Positions 8,949-18,606 of a stretch of 64,000 nucleotides of DNA are shown here, piece after piece (the stretch's first letter is position 1; each line of letters starts with the position of its first letter). This DNA comes from Streptococcus gallolyticus subsp. gallolyticus DSM 16831. Lineage in GTDB: Bacteria; Bacillota; Bacilli; Lactobacillales; Streptococcaceae. Both the position numbers and the translations under genes were made by a program. The stretch covers positions 452,001 through 516,000 of the forward strand of contig NZ_CP018822.1 in the NCBI RefSeq assembly GCF_002000985.1. The letters are read 5' to 3'. The notes below the pieces were generated by a model. It had not been told where the DNA came from. It worked only from the letters and a program-made list of their open reading frames with translations, and searched no databases.

Positions 8949-10430
8949 ATGAATAAAAAACAATTACAATTTGATAGATTGCTAGCAGTATTGCATCAGA
9001 ATTCAGATTATATCACGGCAAAATCTTTATCCGAACAATTGAATTTATCTGAAAAAACGGTTTATCGTCTTGTAAAGGAAATAAATCAAAACTATTTTCC
9101 TGATGAACTTATCATAAAAAAGAGAGGACGTGGTTTTAAACTTAATAGACTTAAAAATTATGCTACTTTAATAAATTCTAAGCAAAATGATTTTACACCA
9201 GCTAGTAGGCAACTTCAAATTTTGGAGAGATTGTTAACGATATCACCTAAAAAATTACTTATATATGACTTAGCACAAGAGTATTATGTCAGTGATTCCG
9301 TTATTATGAAAGATAAAATCGAGATTCAAAAGCGACTCAATCCCTTTCATTTAAAAATCTCAACTCGGACAGGCTATATTTTTATAACAGGTTCAGAATT
9401 GGATATTCGTAGAGCATTAGCGGATTTGGTACCAACGTTTAGCATGATTGATATTGACAATTTGTCTAATACTACTAACCAAAGTCATTTTGATTTAGAG
9501 CTTGCTAAAATTATTTTGGAAGAAATTGACCAAATTGAGACGGATTTACAGGCAAGGTTACCATACCCATACAATGTTAATATTTTTTCTCATCTTTACA
9601 TTATGCTTGAACGGTTAAAAATTTCTAGTCGTAAAATCGCTAACGCAGAAGTAGTGGATATCAAGATGACAGATTACGATGACTCAATTCTCAAAGAAAG
9701 TAAAAAGATTATAAATGATATTGGGAATCGTTTAGGGAGGAGTATTGATGATTTAGAAATTAATTATCTCTATCAATACTTGTATTCGTCAAGATTTCAA
9801 CTTAGTACACATCAGCAAAAAATTGAATTTTCAACGCGTGTTGTTTCTGTAACAAAATTTTATTTTAAAAAGATGGAAATGACAAAGTCAGAATCAATAA
9901 ATGAACAATCTCCTATGTTTATTGATTTGGCAAACCATATCAGTCCATTGTTAAGAAGATTAGATAATAAAATTTATATCAAAAATAATATGTTGCATGA
10001 TATTAAAGACCGTTATGCTGATATTTTTAATCAGACAGAGAAAGTTTCTCTGGAGATGACAGAACAATTTGGTTTTTCAATGTTAAGTGCTGATGAAATT
10101 GGCTTTTTGACGTTATATTTTGTTCGTTTCAAAGAATTAAACCCAACTCCCATAAAAGCGGTTGTGATGTGTTCATCGGGAATTGGCATTTCAGAACTGC
10201 TTAAAGTGAAAATTGAAACAGCTTTTCAAAATCTTGATATTGTTAAAGTAGTATCTTCTCAAAATATCAAAGAAATTTTGCAAAATTATCCAGATATTCA
10301 ATTGGTTATCACGAGTGTTAGTTTGCAAGAAATGTTAAACGTAAAGACAATTCTTGTAAGTGCCTTATTAACAGATGAAGATAAAAAGAATATTCAAAAT
10401 GCAATAAGGGAGATTAATTATGGTAACTGA
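8949..10430 (+). CDS. PRD-containing PTS-regulated transcriptional activator (MtlR/BglG-like), lacking its IIA domain
   Basis: A 493-residue regulator: N-terminal winged HTH (residues about 1-70, 'SLSEQLNLSEKTVYRLVKEI'), a second helical region, two PTS regulation domains (about 180-390), and a IIB-like domain with C408 in 'MCSSGIGISELL'. Activators of this type usually end with a IIA domain; here that domain is a separate overlapping gene. It probably activates the downstream ascorbate-type PTS. I chose ATG 8949 because AAAGGA lies about 8 bases away; ATG 8943 is too close to the site. Confidence 0.8.
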   Translation: MNKKQLQFDRLLAVLHQNSDYITAKSLSEQLNLSEKTVYRLVKEINQNYFPDELIIKKRGRGFKLNRLKNYATLINSKQNDFTPASRQLQILERLLTISPKKLLIYDLAQEYYVSDSVIMKDKIEIQKRLNPFHLKISTRTGYIFITGSELDIRRALADLVPTFSMIDIDNLSNTTNQSHFDLELAKIILEEIDQIETDLQARLPYPYNVNIFSHLYIMLERLKISSRKIANAEVVDIKMTDYDDSILKESKKIINDIGNRLGRSIDDLEINYLYQYLYSSRFQLSTHQQKIEFSTRVVSVTKFYFKKMEMTKSESINEQSPMFIDLANHISPLLRRLDNKIYIKNNMLHDIKDRYADIFNQTEKVSLEMTEQFGFSMLSADEIGFLTLYFVRFKELNPTPIKAVVMCSSGIGISELLKVKIETAFQNLDIVKVVSSQNIKEILQNYPDIQLVITSVSLQEMLNVKTILVSALLTDEDKKNIQNAIREINYGN

Positions 10431-10842
10431 TTTATATCAATACGTTTCTAACCAAAATTTCAATAATCGGCAAGAAGTTTATGAATATTTAGCATCTCAA
10501 ATTGACAGTCAAACCCTAAGTCAGCAAGAGATAGAAAGTAAATTCTTAGAACGTGAAGCGATGGGAAATATTGAAATCGCACAAGGTGTTGTTTTACCGC
10601 ATTTCACCAATGAGAATGTTCAAGATAAAATCTTCATTGTACGTCTTTCGGAACCTATTTTGAATTGGTCTAAAGGTATTGCAAAGGTAAATATTGTAAT
10701 TGCTCTTGTGATTAATTCTCAAACAGCATTTAAAATACGTCCACAAATTCAAAATCTCATTCAGCATCTAATTGATGAGCAGTTTATTGAATTATTAATG
10801 ACAGGCAGTCAATTGGAAATTAAGAATTATTTAAAACAATAG
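10420..10842 (+). CDS. PTS IIA domain protein (fructose/mannitol type), detached from the regulator
   Basis: A 140-residue EIIA-2 domain. The motif 'LEREAMGNIEIAQGVVLPHF' includes H61, the likely phosphorylated histidine. It overlaps the end of the PRD regulator by 11 bases and is the piece normally fused to the C terminus of MtlR-like activators. It may relay phosphate to the regulator's domains in trans. The sequence is complete with its own start and stop, so it is not just a frameshifted tail, although it could have arisen that way. Confidence 0.75.
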   Translation: MVTDLYQYVSNQNFNNRQEVYEYLASQIDSQTLSQQEIESKFLEREAMGNIEIAQGVVLPHFTNENVQDKIFIVRLSEPILNWSKGIAKVNIVIALVINSQTAFKIRPQIQNLIQHLIDEQFIELLMTGSQLEIKNYLKQ

Positions 10843-10856
10843 TACGAGGAGAAATT

Positions 10857-11294
10857 ATGGAGTTATTAGATAAAGAAAATATCCAGTTAAGTTCTCAAAA
10901 AATGAATTGGGAAGAGGCAATAAGATTAACGGCTCAACCTTTACTAACAAAAGGAAAAATTAAAGAGAGCTATATTCAGGCGATGATAGATAAGGTAAAA
11001 GAATACGGACCATTTATTAACATTGGAGAATATTTAGCTTTACCACATGCCCGACCGGAGGAGGGAGTTATTGAAACTGGTATATCTTTTCTGAAGTTAA
11101 AATATCCAGTAAATCTTTTAGATGACCCTAACCATCCAGTATCTATTTTTATTTGTTTGGCTGCTAGTGATAGTAGTCAACATCTAGAAGCATTGATGAA
11201 ATTAACAAAAATTCTATCTAAGAAGGAAAATTTACAAGTATTGCTTCAATCATCAAATATTGAAGAAATTAGCTCATTGCTAGAAGGAGTGTAA
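10857..11294 (+). CDS. ulaC: PTS IIA component, ascorbate type
   Basis: A 145-residue EIIA-2 protein with 'GEYLALPHARPEEG'; H64 is the probable phosphorylation site. It passes phosphate from HPr to the IIB protein encoded next. A good ribosome binding site (CGAGGAG) precedes the ATG. It is the second IIA in this operon: this one resembles the transport IIA (UlaC/SgaA type), while the preceding one looks regulatory. The symbol refers to the family; the substrate is not proven. Confidence 0.75.
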   Translation: MELLDKENIQLSSQKMNWEEAIRLTAQPLLTKGKIKESYIQAMIDKVKEYGPFINIGEYLALPHARPEEGVIETGISFLKLKYPVNLLDDPNHPVSIFICLAASDSSQHLEALMKLTKILSKKENLQVLLQSSNIEEISSLLEGV

Positions 11295-11299
11295 TAATT

Positions 11300-11599
11300 A
11301 TGAAAATTTTTGCAGTATGCCAAAGTGGTTTAGGAACAAGTTTTATGGTTCAAATGAATATTGAGTCAGCCCTACAAGAATTAGGAGTTGATGTAGAAGA
11401 TTTTACAGTTGAGCATACAGATTCAGGAAGTGTTAGTGGAGACATGGCTGATTACTTCTTTGCTGAAAAGACTTTGGTTCCTGCTTTATCTAACCTACCA
11501 GAGGAAAAGATTATTTCGTTAAATTCTATCATTGATGCTGATGAAATAAAACAACAAGTAATTAATATACTAGATAAAAATGCTATTACACATCGGTAA
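11300..11599 (+). CDS. ulaB: PTS IIB component, ascorbate type
   Basis: A 99-residue IIB protein of the lactate/ascorbate type. 'MKIFAVCQSGLGTS' places the phosphocysteine at C7. It takes phosphate from IIA and gives it to the sugar carried by the IIC protein that follows. It starts 6 bases after the IIA stop. Confidence 0.8.
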   Translation: MKIFAVCQSGLGTSFMVQMNIESALQELGVDVEDFTVEHTDSGSVSGDMADYFFAEKTLVPALSNLPEEKIISLNSIIDADEIKQQVINILDKNAITHR

Positions 11600-11626
11600 T
11601 CAAAAAGTAGAGAAGAGGATTCTATT

Positions 11627-12985
11627 ATGAAAAGTGCTTTAAATATATTTGTTTCTATAGTTACTCAACCTGCCATTTTAGTAGCTCTCATTGCTTTAAT
11701 TGGTTTACTTTTACAAAAGAAAAAATTCTCTGATGTAATGTCAGGGACAATTAAAACAATAGTTGGATTTCTTGTTTTAACAGGTGGTTCAGGGATTTTG
11801 CAGAATGCCTTGGCTCCTTTTGCAAAAATGTTTCAAGTAGCTCTAAATACTCAAGGTGTTGTTCCTAGTAATGAAGCTGTTGTTGCGATTGCTTTACAAG
11901 ATTATGGAAGTCAAACAGCTTTAATTATGTTGGTTGGAATGATTGTTAATATTCTATTGGCACGCTTTACACGTTTTAAATATTTATTTTTAACAGGTCA
12001 AGCTATGATGTATGTTTCTTGTATTACAGCTGTTATTTTGATAAGTGCTGGTATCAAAGCGAATCCTATAGTTATCATACTTGGAGGGTTATTTGAAGGA
12101 ACGTTACTGACAATCACTCCCGCTCTTTGTCAACCTTTTATGAAAAAAATTACTGGTAATGATAATGTTGCCATGGGACATACAGGAAATATTGGTTATG
12201 CTATAGCTGGTTGGATTGGAAAATGGTTTGGTGATAAATCAAAATCTACAGAGGATATGGATGTTCCACAATCATTTAGTTTTCTACGTGATTCAACAGT
12301 ATCTATTATGTTATTAATGAGTGTAGTTTATGTCATCTTGGCACTGGCAGCTGGCACAGGTTATGTAGAAAAAGAATTGAGTGATGGAACAAGTGCGATT
12401 GTTTATGCAATTATTCAAGCAGGGACATTTACGGCAGGATTTGTAGTTGTTCTACAAGGTGTTCGTATGGTACTAGCAGAAATCGTTCCAGCATTTCAAG
12501 GTATTGCTAAAAAATGGGTACCAAATTCTAAACCAGCATTGGATGTGCCAATTATCTTTTCTTATGCACCAAATGCAGTATTGATTGGCTTTTTTACTAG
12601 TTTTATTGTTGGCACAATTTCAATGTTTATAATGATTGCTCTTCATACTACGGTTATTATTCCAGGTGTAGTTGGACACTTCTTCTGTGGAGCTGCAGCA
12701 GGTATTTACGGAAATTCTACTGGTGGTAGAAGAGGAGCTGTTCTTGGCTCTGCTGTTAATAGTTTACTTATAAGTTGGTTACCATTGGCTATTTTACCAT
12801 TACTTGGTTCTCTTAAAATGGCAGCTTCAACATTTGCTGATACAGATTATCTAATTCCAGGCTATATCTTAGGAAAAATTGGACAATTGGGGTCAGGTGC
12901 ACTTATTACAGCAATCCTCGCTTTTGTATTTATTGTAATTGTAATAAGTATTATTCTTGATAAACGAACAGATTCTGAATTGTAA
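11627..12985 (+). CDS. ulaA: PTS IIC component, UlaA/SgaT family
   Basis: A 452-residue membrane permease with about ten or eleven hydrophobic segments. It has the UlaA/SgaT signatures '[16 protein letters not shown]' and '[20 protein letters not shown]'. It imports and phosphorylates L-ascorbate or a related acid or sugar together with IIA and IIB. It is followed 13 bases later by a transaldolase-like gene. None of the ula catabolic genes (ulaD, ulaE, ulaF, ulaG) is nearby, so the substrate may differ. Confidence 0.85.
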   Translation: MKSALNIFVSIVTQPAILVALIALIGLLLQKKKFSDVMSGTIKTIVGFLVLTGGSGILQNALAPFAKMFQVALNTQGVVPSNEAVVAIALQDYGSQTALIMLVGMIVNILLARFTRFKYLFLTGQAMMYVSCITAVILISAGIKANPIVIILGGLFEGTLLTITPALCQPFMKKITGNDNVAMGHTGNIGYAIAGWIGKWFGDKSKSTEDMDVPQSFSFLRDSTVSIMLLMSVVYVILALAAGTGYVEKELSDGTSAIVYAIIQAGTFTAGFVVVLQGVRMVLAEIVPAFQGIAKKWVPNSKPALDVPIIFSYAPNAVLIGFFTSFIVGTISMFIMIALHTTVIIPGVVGHFFCGAAAGIYGNSTGGRRGAVLGSAVNSLLISWLPLAILPLLGSLKMAASTFADTDYLIPGYILGKIGQLGSGALITAILAFVFIVIVISIILDKRTDSEL

Positions 12986-12998
12986 GAAGGGGAATACA

Positions 12999-13652
12999 AT
13001 GAAATTTTTCTTAGATACAGCCGATGTTTCGGCGATTAAAACAATTAACGAATTAGGTGTCGTGGACGGTGTCACGACCAATCCAACGATTATTTCCCGT
13101 GAAGGGCGTGATTTTGAGACGGTTATCAAGGAAATTTGCCAGATTGTTGATGGTCCTGTGTCGGCAGAAGTCACAGGCGTAACAGCTGAAGAAATGATTA
13201 CTGAAGCGCGTGATATTGCTAAATGGGCAGATAATATTGTGGTCAAAATTCCGATGACAATGGAAGGGTTGAAAGCAGTCAATGTGCTTTCAAAAGAAAA
13301 CATTAAGACCAACGTCACTCTTATTTTTACGGTATCTCAAGGGCTTATGGCTATCAAAGCTGGTGCAACCTTTATCAGTCCATTTGTTGGACGTCTGGAA
13401 GACATCGGCACAGATGCTTACCAATTGATTTCAGATTTGCGAGAAATCATTGATTTTTATGGCTTTGATACGGAAATCATTGCAGCCAGCATTCGTAATA
13501 CAGTTCATGTTGAGAACGTTGCGAAACGAGGTGCTCATATTGCTACCATTCCAGATGCTGTTTTTGATAAAATGACCAAACACCCTTTGACGACAAGCGG
13601 CATAAAAAACTTTACTAAAGACTGGGAAACGTTTAAAAATAAAGTCGAATAA
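12999..13652 (+). CDS. talC: Fructose-6-phosphate aldolase / small transaldolase-like protein
   Basis: A 217-residue TIM-barrel protein of the short transaldolase/FSA family. The Schiff-base lysine is in '[12 protein letters not shown]', with 'DTADVSAIK' and 'GVTTNPTII' near the N terminus and '[13 protein letters not shown]' later. It could cleave or transfer a dihydroxyacetone unit with fructose-6-P or sedoheptulose-7-P. The ATG at 12999 follows AAGAAGGGG; the upstream in-frame extension reads into ulaA. Position between a PTS and transketolase suggests that the incoming sugar feeds pentose-phosphate metabolism. Confidence 0.85.
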   Translation: MKFFLDTADVSAIKTINELGVVDGVTTNPTIISREGRDFETVIKEICQIVDGPVSAEVTGVTAEEMITEARDIAKWADNIVVKIPMTMEGLKAVNVLSKENIKTNVTLIFTVSQGLMAIKAGATFISPFVGRLEDIGTDAYQLISDLREIIDFYGFDTEIIAASIRNTVHVENVAKRGAHIATIPDAVFDKMTKHPLTTSGIKNFTKDWETFKNKVE

Positions 13653-13681
13653 TAATTTGTTTTAAAAACTCTAATTATTTA

Positions 13682-13690
13682 TGATATAAT
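13682..13690 (+). promoter_or_regulatory. Extended -10 promoter of tkt
   Basis: TGATATAAT (TGn plus a perfect -10) lies 51 bases before the transketolase start. No good -35 is seen, as is usual for extended -10 promoters in streptococci. Confidence 0.65.
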
Positions 13691-13741
13691 AGAATCCGAA
13701 CAATAATACTATAAGTCCTTAAAAACAGAAAGGTTTCACTC

Positions 13742-15727
13742 ATGACATTTGATGCTATTGATCAGTTGGCAGTCAATACTGTCCGTACGCTCTCAATTGA
13801 TGCCATTCAGGCAGCTAATTCAGGTCACCCTGGTCTTCCAATGGGAGCTGCACCTATGGCTTATGTTCTTTGGAATCATGTAATGAATGTTAATCCGAAG
13901 ACAAGCCGTTCTTGGTCTAACCGAGATCGTTTTGTACTATCTGCAGGACATGGTTCTGCCCTTTTATACAGCCTTCTTCATCTATCAGGTTACAATGTTA
14001 GCATTGATGATTTGAAGAATTTCCGTCAATGGGGTTCAAAAACACCAGGTCACCCAGAAGTCAATCATACAGACGGTGTTGAAGCTACAACTGGACCTCT
14101 TGGGCAAGGGATTGCCAATGCTGTTGGTATGGCAATGGCAGAAGCTCACTTAGCAGCTAAATTTAACAAACCAGGATTTAATATCGTTGACCACTACACT
14201 TATGCTTTGCATGGTGACGGTTGCTTGATGGAAGGTGTCAGTCAAGAAGCTGCCAGCCTTGCTGGACATCTTAAACTTGGCAAATTAGTCCTTCTTTACG
14301 ATTCAAACGACATTTCACTTGACGGTCCAACATCAAAAGCTTTCACAGAAGATATCAAAGGTAAATTTGAAGCTTACGGTTGGCAACACATTTTAGTTAA
14401 AGATGGTAATGACCTTGAAGCGATTGCTAAAGCTATCGAAGAAGCAAAAGCTGAAACTGAAAAACCATCTATTATCGAAGTGAAAACAATCATTGGTTTC
14501 GGTGCTGAAAAACAAGGAACATCAGCTGTTCACGGTGCCCCTCTTGGCGTTGATGGCATTGCTTACGCTAAAAAATCTTACGGTTGGGAATATCCAGAAT
14601 TCACAGTACCAGAAGAGGTGGCTAAACGCTTTGAAGTTGGTATCAAATTCCGTGGTGAAGCTGCTGAAAATGAATGGGATACTAAATTCCGTGAATACGA
14701 AGCTGCTTATCCAGAATTAGCCGCTGAATACAAAGCAGCATTCGCTAACAAACCAGTTGACGTGACACTTGAAGATTTCGAAATTGGTACAAGCCTTGCT
14801 AGCCGTTCATCAAGTCAACAAGCTATCCAACAAATCTCAGCACAAGTGCCATCATTCTGGGGTGGTTCAGCTGACCTTTCTGCATCAAACAATACAATGG
14901 TCAAAGTAGAATCTGATTTCCAACCAGACAACTACCTTGGTCGCAATATTTGGTTTGGTGTGCGTGAATTTGCCATGGCAGCTGCCATGAACGGTATTGC
15001 CCTTCATGGTGGTACTCGTGTTTACGGTGGTACATTCTTCGTATTCTCAAACTACCTTCTTCCAGCTGTTCGTATGGCTGCTCTTCAACAATTACCAACG
15101 GTTTATGTCATGACGCATGATTCAATCGCTGTCGGTGAAGACGGACCAACTCACGAACCAGTTGAACAATTGGCTAGCGTTCGTTCTATGCCTAACCTTA
15201 ACGTTATCCGCCCTGCTGACGGTAACGAAACAAATGCTGCATGGAAACGTGCTCTTGCTGAAACTGATCGTCCAACAATGCTCATCTTGACACGTCAAAA
15301 TCTTCCTGTCCTTGAAGGGACAAAAGAATTGGCAGCAGAAGGTGTTAATAAAGGTGCTTATATCCTTTCAGAAGCAAAAGGTGACCTTGACGGTATCCTT
15401 ATTGCAACAGGTTCTGAAGTGAAATTGGCGCTTGATACGCAAGCTGCTTTGGAAGCAAAAGGTGTTCATGTTCGTGTGGTTTCAATGCCAGCACAAAACA
15501 TCTTTGACGAACAAGACGCTGCTTATAAAGAAAGCATTCTTCCAGCTAACGTCACAAAACGTTTGGCTATCGAAGCTGGTTCAAGCTTTGGTTGGGGCAA
15601 ATACGTTGGTCTCCAAGGTAAAACTCTTACAATCGATACTTGGGGCGCATCTGCACCAGGCAATAAAATCTTTGAAGAATACGGCTTCACAGTTGATAAC
15701 GCTGTAAATCTTTACGAATCATTGTAA
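13742..15727 (+). CDS. tkt: Transketolase
   Basis: A 661-residue thiamine-diphosphate enzyme that moves two-carbon units between sugar phosphates in the pentose phosphate pathway. The ThDP motif begins '[10 protein letters not shown]' (about residue 155) and continues to '[11 protein letters not shown]'. The pyrimidine domain has '[12 protein letters not shown]' and '[15 protein letters not shown]', and '[19 protein letters not shown]' carries catalytic histidines. The N terminus '[21 protein letters not shown]' is typical. It has its own extended -10 promoter and terminator but is adjacent to the aldolase gene, so read-through may also supply it. Confidence 0.96.
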   Translation: MTFDAIDQLAVNTVRTLSIDAIQAANSGHPGLPMGAAPMAYVLWNHVMNVNPKTSRSWSNRDRFVLSAGHGSALLYSLLHLSGYNVSIDDLKNFRQWGSKTPGHPEVNHTDGVEATTGPLGQGIANAVGMAMAEAHLAAKFNKPGFNIVDHYTYALHGDGCLMEGVSQEAASLAGHLKLGKLVLLYDSNDISLDGPTSKAFTEDIKGKFEAYGWQHILVKDGNDLEAIAKAIEEAKAETEKPSIIEVKTIIGFGAEKQGTSAVHGAPLGVDGIAYAKKSYGWEYPEFTVPEEVAKRFEVGIKFRGEAAENEWDTKFREYEAAYPELAAEYKAAFANKPVDVTLEDFEIGTSLASRSSSQQAIQQISAQVPSFWGGSADLSASNNTMVKVESDFQPDNYLGRNIWFGVREFAMAAAMNGIALHGGTRVYGGTFFVFSNYLLPAVRMAALQQLPTVYVMTHDSIAVGEDGPTHEPVEQLASVRSMPNLNVIRPADGNETNAAWKRALAETDRPTMLILTRQNLPVLEGTKELAAEGVNKGAYILSEAKGDLDGILIATGSEVKLALDTQAALEAKGVHVRVVSMPAQNIFDEQDAAYKESILPANVTKRLAIEAGSSFGWGKYVGLQGKTLTIDTWGASAPGNKIFEEYGFTVDNAVNLYESL

Positions 15728-15741
15728 TTAATAACTAACTG

Positions 15742-15773
15742 AAACCCTCCTTGTTTTCAAGGAGGGTTTTTAT
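15742..15773 (+). terminator. Intrinsic terminator after tkt
   Basis: AAACCCTCCTTG and CAAGGAGGGTTT form a perfect 12-bp stem with a TTTT loop and a T tail. Confidence 0.95.
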
Positions 15774-15779
15774 AATTAT

Positions 15780-15808
15780 TTGACAAATGATAGCTGAAAA
15801 GGTAAGAT
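15780..15808 (+). promoter_or_regulatory. Promoter of the immunity-like gene and ABC exporter
   Basis: TTGACA (15780-15785), a 17-bp spacer and TAAGAT (15803-15808), directly after the tkt terminator. Confidence 0.65.
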
Positions 15809-15866
15809 AGAATAAAAATATTTTTGTGTTACTTTAATAGTACAAATAAAATTTTAGGGGGATTTT

Positions 15867-16169
15867 ATGGAAGAGAAGTGCAGTGAATTATACAAAGCAA
15901 TTAGGAATGCTTATGAAGATATGATCATTCGTCAAGATAACGATTTGTCAAAAATCTTACTTTCTGCGTCAAATGAGGTGATTAGGTCTGGAGATGCTGG
16001 GTTGAGCGCTCTTCACCTTGACCGTCAGTTAAATCTGTATAGTACAAGGCATGATTTTTCGCTACCAAAGGGGGCAAAATCATTGAAACAGTTGACACAG
16101 GAATTTGCTGCGGATTACCGAAAGAGCAAAGAAGTTTCAAAATGGATAAAACCATTGTTAGGAGAGTAG
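15867..16169 (+). CDS. Small helical protein, bacteriocin-immunity-like
   Basis: A 100-residue, mostly helical soluble protein. Its length and layout resemble the four-helix immunity proteins of pediocin-like bacteriocins (EntA_Immun family), with 'LHLDRQLNLYSTRHDF' in the third-helix region. Such proteins protect the cell from a class IIa bacteriocin. No bacteriocin precursor with a double-glycine leader is nearby, so it could be an orphan immunity gene. It is followed 15 bases later by the ABC exporter genes. The family call is tentative. Confidence 0.45.
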   Translation: MEEKCSELYKAIRNAYEDMIIRQDNDLSKILLSASNEVIRSGDAGLSALHLDRQLNLYSTRHDFSLPKGAKSLKQLTQEFAADYRKSKEVSKWIKPLLGE

Positions 16170-16184
16170 GGAAAGGAGATAGGT

Positions 16185-16919
16185 ATGATTCGATTTGATC
16201 ATGTTTCAAAGTTGTATGGTGATAAGGAAGCACTAAGTGATGTCAATATGACCATTGCTAATGGCGAAATTTTTGGCTTGATTGGGCATAATGGTGCAGG
16301 AAAAACAACGACGATTAGCATTTTAACGTCAATCATTGAAGCGAGCTATGGTGAGGTATATGTTGATGAGTTACCTCTTTCTGAGCACCGTGATGATATC
16401 AAAAAACGCATTGGTTACGTGCCTGATTCACCTGATATTTTCCTGAACTTAACGGCGATAGAATACTGGCATTTTTTAGCTAAAATTTATGACGTTGATG
16501 ATAAGCTCACTGATGAACGGATTGAACGATTGTCACATTTGTTTGATATTGCGGAGAATATCAATGATTTGATTGATAGTTTTTCACACGGTATGCGTCA
16601 AAAAGTGATTCTTATTGGTGCTCTGATATCAAATCCAGATATTTGGATTTTAGATGAACCTTTGACAGGGCTTGACCCACAAGCATCGTTTGATTTGAAA
16701 GAAATGATGAAAGAGCACGCGCGTGGTGGCAATACGGTTCTTTTCTCAACACATGTTCTTGCTGTTGCGGAGCAACTTTGTGACCGTATTGGAATTTTAA
16801 AAGATGGCAAGTTGATTTTTATCGGTACCTTAGATGACTTAAAAGCTAATCACCCTGATAAAGATTTGGAAACAATCTATCTTGAATTAGCAGGGCGTAA
16901 AGCGCAAGAGGAGGGATAG
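16185..16919 (+). CDS. ABC transporter ATP-binding protein (EcsA-like)
   Basis: A 244-residue ATPase. Walker A 'GHNGAGKTT', a signature region 'DSFSHGMRQKV' (the usual LSGGQ is replaced by FSHGM, as in EcsA/ABC-2 exporters), Walker B 'IWILDEP' and the switch 'LFSTH' are all present. It powers the permease encoded 4 bases downstream. The ribosome binding site GAAAGGAGAT precedes the ATG. The substrate is unknown; export of a peptide or lipid is possible, given the immunity-like gene upstream. Confidence 0.85.
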   Translation: MIRFDHVSKLYGDKEALSDVNMTIANGEIFGLIGHNGAGKTTTISILTSIIEASYGEVYVDELPLSEHRDDIKKRIGYVPDSPDIFLNLTAIEYWHFLAKIYDVDDKLTDERIERLSHLFDIAENINDLIDSFSHGMRQKVILIGALISNPDIWILDEPLTGLDPQASFDLKEMMKEHARGGNTVLFSTHVLAVAEQLCDRIGILKDGKLIFIGTLDDLKANHPDKDLETIYLELAGRKAQEEG

Positions 16920-16923
16920 GCGT

Positions 16924-18549
16924 ATGAATTGGTCAACAGTTTGGGAGTTAACCAAGATTAATATCCTCTATTCTAGCCCACAGTCTGTCACGGCGGCAAA
17001 GCGAAAACAAGAACGTAAACCAAGCAAAGGTTTTTCGGCTTATAAGAGTGTGATGCGCCAGCAAATTCTCCTCAGCCTTTTGTTTGCGGTTATTTACATT
17101 TCTATGTATGCTAACATTGATTTTCGTTATTTCCCAGGGTATTTCTCTTTTTACATAGCGATTTTCTTTATCATGGCAACTCTAAATGCTTTTTCAGCCA
17201 TGTATAGCATTTTTTATGAGAGCGATGATGTTCGGCTTTATGCACATTTGCCGATTAAATCGAGTGAACTTTATATGGCAAAAGTGATTTCCAGTTTTGG
17301 TATGGGCATTACATTTTTAATGCCACTTTTGTCCTTGTTTTTTATCGCTTACTGGCAAATAGCAGGGCTTGTACTAGCGATTCCGTTGACAATTATCCTC
17401 TTTTTTGTTCTGTTTGCGGCTGTGATTTTGTTGGCACTTTATCTTAATAGTTTTGTGGGAAAAATCATTCTTCGAAGTCAGCACCGAAAAATCGTCTCGA
17501 CTGTTCTCATGTCTATATCAACGATTGGAGCAGTCGGTGCCATTCTTTACATGAATGTTATCAACAGTCAAAACATGACTTATGATGATAATGTTGCCCT
17601 TGCAGACCATACTGTTTTACCATATTTTCGTGGTTTTTATGACGTGGTAAAAGCACCATTTCAATCAGCGACTGTTCTTAATTTTTGGCTACCTTTGTTA
17701 GTGTTGATGATTTTAACAGTTGGGGTTGTCAAATGGTTGATGCCAACGTATTACAAAGAAGTTCTTTATGCTAAGCCTAAATCTAAGCCGAAACAAAAAG
17801 TATCGTCAGCATCTCAAAAAGCGTTGAAAGGTAAATCGTTGAAAACGATGATGATTCGTCACCATATGTCAACCTTACAAAATGCGACCTTGCTGACACA
17901 AACTTATCTATTGCCTTTGATTTATGTGGTGATTTTTATCACACCGAGTGTGACAAATGGGGTTAGTTTGGCTGAAGTGCCGAATGATTATTTTGGTGTG
18001 GCAATGCTTATCGGAATTGTTTTGGGAAGTTTTTGTAGCACGCCAAGCTCATTTGTTGGGGTTGGGATTTCATTAGAAAAAGAAAATCTGACTTTCTTTA
18101 AAGCTCTACCAATCAATTTCAAGGATTTTCTTGTTCAAAAATTTTTAACGCTGGTAGGACTCCAAGCACTTGTTCCAGCTATCGTTTATTTATTAGTGGG
18201 CTTGTTTGTCTTAAAAGCACCGCTAGTGTTGGTCATTTTCTTTATCCTAGGACTTCTTGCGAGTATCTTGCTTCAGGGACAACTTATGTATCGCCGTGAT
18301 TTTAAATTTCTTGATTTAAAATGGCAAGATGTGACCCAACTTTTTAACCGTCACGCAGGACAATGGCTGACCCTCGCTATTATCCTAATCGCCTTAGTAG
18401 TAGGTGGAAGTCTAGGGGCAGGCACATTTTTACTCGGAGCTCTACTCAAAGATGTTCTGTTGGCGAATGTTTTGTTTGCAATACTGGCTGTTTTGATAGG
18501 AATCGCTTCTCAAATAGTGATTTACCAAACATTTTGGAAAAAGTTATAA
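16924..18549 (+). CDS. ABC exporter permease
   Basis: A 541-residue membrane protein with about twelve hydrophobic segments. A basic cytosolic stretch (residues about 280-310, 'KPKSKPKQKVSSASQKALKG') separates two membrane halves. It resembles the large ABC-2-type exporter permeases of Firmicutes and is paired with the preceding ATPase. Its stop lies just before two consecutive hairpin terminators shared with the convergent PTS gene. Confidence 0.75.
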   Translation: MNWSTVWELTKINILYSSPQSVTAAKRKQERKPSKGFSAYKSVMRQQILLSLLFAVIYISMYANIDFRYFPGYFSFYIAIFFIMATLNAFSAMYSIFYESDDVRLYAHLPIKSSELYMAKVISSFGMGITFLMPLLSLFFIAYWQIAGLVLAIPLTIILFFVLFAAVILLALYLNSFVGKIILRSQHRKIVSTVLMSISTIGAVGAILYMNVINSQNMTYDDNVALADHTVLPYFRGFYDVVKAPFQSATVLNFWLPLLVLMILTVGVVKWLMPTYYKEVLYAKPKSKPKQKVSSASQKALKGKSLKTMMIRHHMSTLQNATLLTQTYLLPLIYVVIFITPSVTNGVSLAEVPNDYFGVAMLIGIVLGSFCSTPSSFVGVGISLEKENLTFFKALPINFKDFLVQKFLTLVGLQALVPAIVYLLVGLFVLKAPLVLVIFFILGLLASILLQGQLMYRRDFKFLDLKWQDVTQLFNRHAGQWLTLAIILIALVVGGSLGAGTFLLGALLKDVLLANVLFAILAVLIGIASQIVIYQTFWKKL

Positions 18550-18550
18550 A

Positions 18551-18606
18551 AAACTCTCCCCAAGTTATTTTGAGGAGAGTTTAGGAGCGGAATTTTTCCG
18601 CTTTTT
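18551..18606. terminator. Double terminator between convergent operons
   Basis: Stem 1 is AAACTCTCC/GGAGAGTTT (18551-18582). Stem 2 is AGCGGAA/TTCCGCT followed by a T run (about 18585-18607). A-rich sequence on the left serves as the T tract for minus-strand transcripts. Confidence 0.8.
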
